The notes below the pieces were generated by a model. The model saw only the letters and a program-made list of their open reading frames with translations, had not been told where the DNA came from and made no database searches. Positions 5,713 through 5,871 of a stretch of DNA of 5,871 nucleotides are shown here, one piece after another. Source of the DNA: an uncultured Bacteroidota bacterium (GTDB taxonomy: Bacteria > Bacteroidota > Bacteroidia > UBA7662); the NCBI GenBank assembly GCA_903908015.1, contig CAIVQI010000152.1, positions 1-5,871 of the forward strand, in the 5' to 3' direction. A program made the position numbers and the translations under genes. Each line of letters begins with the position of its first letter. Position 1 is the stretch's first letter.

Positions 5713-5730
5713 TTTTGCATTGGAAAGTAA
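5713..5730 (+). repeat. attR-like site: distal copy of mnmE 3' end
   Basis: TTTTGCATTGGAAAGTAA again encodes FCIGK-stop. It differs from the mnmE end only by T/C, C/T and G/A changes at the third positions of the Cys, Ile and Gly codons. No mnmE-like sequence precedes it, so it is a detached copy of the gene end, as expected for the far junction of an element integrated at trmE. The adjoining TTACTTT (5708-5714) pairs with AAAGTAA (5724-5730) across 9 bases, giving the symmetry expected of a tyrosine-recombinase core site. Confidence 0.65.
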
Positions 5731-5738
5731 ATAAAAAT

Positions 5739-5770
5739 TTTGCAAAAAGCAGCGTTTTTCGCTACTTTTC
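5739..5770 (+). promoter_or_regulatory. Bacteroidota-type promoter-like sequence upstream of the right-edge gene
   Basis: TTTG (5739-5742), a 20-base spacer and TACTTTTC (5763-5770) match the TTTG-N19-TAnnTTTG consensus at all but the last base. It points toward the reading frame that leaves the window at the right edge. Confidence 0.4.
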
Positions 5771-5786
5771 GCAAAAAAATACTCTT

Positions 5787-5871
5787 TTGGAGGATTCACG
5801 GAAATACAGAAATGCAGAAGATTGGGCAAACCACCTGCTGGCTGAAGGGAAATATGCCTTTGCCCTGCAGC
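5787..5871 (+). CDS. 5' end of an unidentified protein, truncated by window edge
   Basis: A frame running off the right edge reads, after a possible TTG start at 5787, EDSRKYRNAEDW followed by ANHLLAEGKYAFALQ. The sequence looks protein-like (amphipathic helix, then a W-x6-7-GKYAFAL pattern). This vaguely recalls the N-terminus of AbiEi-type winged-helix antitoxins, but about 28 residues are too few to assign. No in-frame ATG exists; the frame is open from a stop at 5691-5693. The ATG at 5812 belongs to another frame whose product (MQKIGQTTCW...) looks less natural. The promoter-like sequence at 5739-5770 supports transcription in this direction. Confidence 0.4.
   Translation, partial: MEDSRKYRNAEDWANHLLAEGKYAFALQ

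Larger units (their letters stand above)
3602..5730. mobile_element. Putative mnmE-targeted genomic mini-island or island remnant carrying an AbiE module
   Basis: The interval is bounded by direct 18-base repeats that both encode FCIGK-stop. It contains a two-gene AbiE toxin-antitoxin operon plus non-coding DNA with inverted repeats. Base composition falls from GC-rich mnmE to AT-rich abiE right at the left repeat. No integrase, excisionase, transposase or relaxase is visible between the repeats. The element would therefore need a recombinase in trans, be a deletion remnant, or be one unit of a larger array that continues to the right. The outer boundaries are an inference from the repeats alone. 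Confidence 0.5.
5322..5786. other. Gene-poor interval between abiEi and the right-edge gene
   Basis: I find no convincing protein-coding gene here. Two zones are visible. From about 5340 to 5580 the DNA is GC-richer than abiE and holds two inverted repeats (5363-5382 and 5434-5485). The short frames on both strands give no recognisable protein. From about 5613 to 5786 it is extremely AT-rich and holds the TGTACC cluster, the distal FCIGK-stop repeat and a promoter-like sequence. A 9-base AAAGTAAAT occurs at 5614-5622 and again at 5724-5732, overlapping the distal att-like site. Confidence 0.5.

Noticed and set aside
5812..5871. ATG at 5812 as the start of the right-edge gene
   Set aside because: Its frame gives MQKIGQTTCWLKGNMPLPCS, less protein-like than the neighbouring frame, and the GGAGG at 5789-5793 is too far away to serve it.

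Overview
The window looks like a Bacteroidota chromosome carrying a small accessory insertion. The lineage is inferred from three things: an MnmE with the Bacteroidota-style opening (TIVALASPQGIGAVALIRLSG), a TIGR02757/DUF2400 protein, and starts without Shine-Dalgarno sequences that are preceded by TAnnTTTG-like -7 boxes. A family or genus cannot be named from what is visible.

Left part (1-3619), fairly GC-rich, core-genome character. It opens inside a PLP-dependent Cys/Met-metabolism enzyme (cystathionine gamma-synthase/lyase type). This gene overlaps, by a 4-base GTGA, the start of a TIGR02757 protein of unknown function. A short minus-strand gene follows that resembles only the N-terminal half of a phosphate acetyl/butyryltransferase domain. 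Its 3' end overlaps the 3' end of the TIGR02757 gene. Next is complete mnmE (trmE), the tRNA U34-modification GTPase. Its guanine-specificity motif reads GKCD instead of NKxD.

Right part (3620-5730), mostly AT-rich and accessory. A two-gene minus-strand operon encodes an AbiEi-type winged-helix antitoxin and an AbiEii-type nucleotidyltransferase toxin, overlapping by 20 bp. It converges on mnmE, with a candidate terminator between them. Upstream of the operon is a largely non-coding stretch: a GC-richer block with two inverted repeats, then a very AT-rich block with a cluster of TGTACC half-sites.

The main observation is that the last 18 bases of mnmE (3602-3619, coding FCIGK-stop) recur in direct orientation at 5713-5730. 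They differ at three positions, all synonymous third-base transitions, so the second copy also reads FCIGK-stop. The 3' end of trmE/mnmE is the known integration site of SGI1-type islands. I therefore read 3602-5730 as a roughly 2.1-kb insertion (or remnant, or one unit of a larger array) carrying an AbiE toxin-antitoxin module between attL- and attR-like sites, with no integrase inside. Just past the distal copy, a promoter-like sequence and the first codons of another reading frame run off the right edge.
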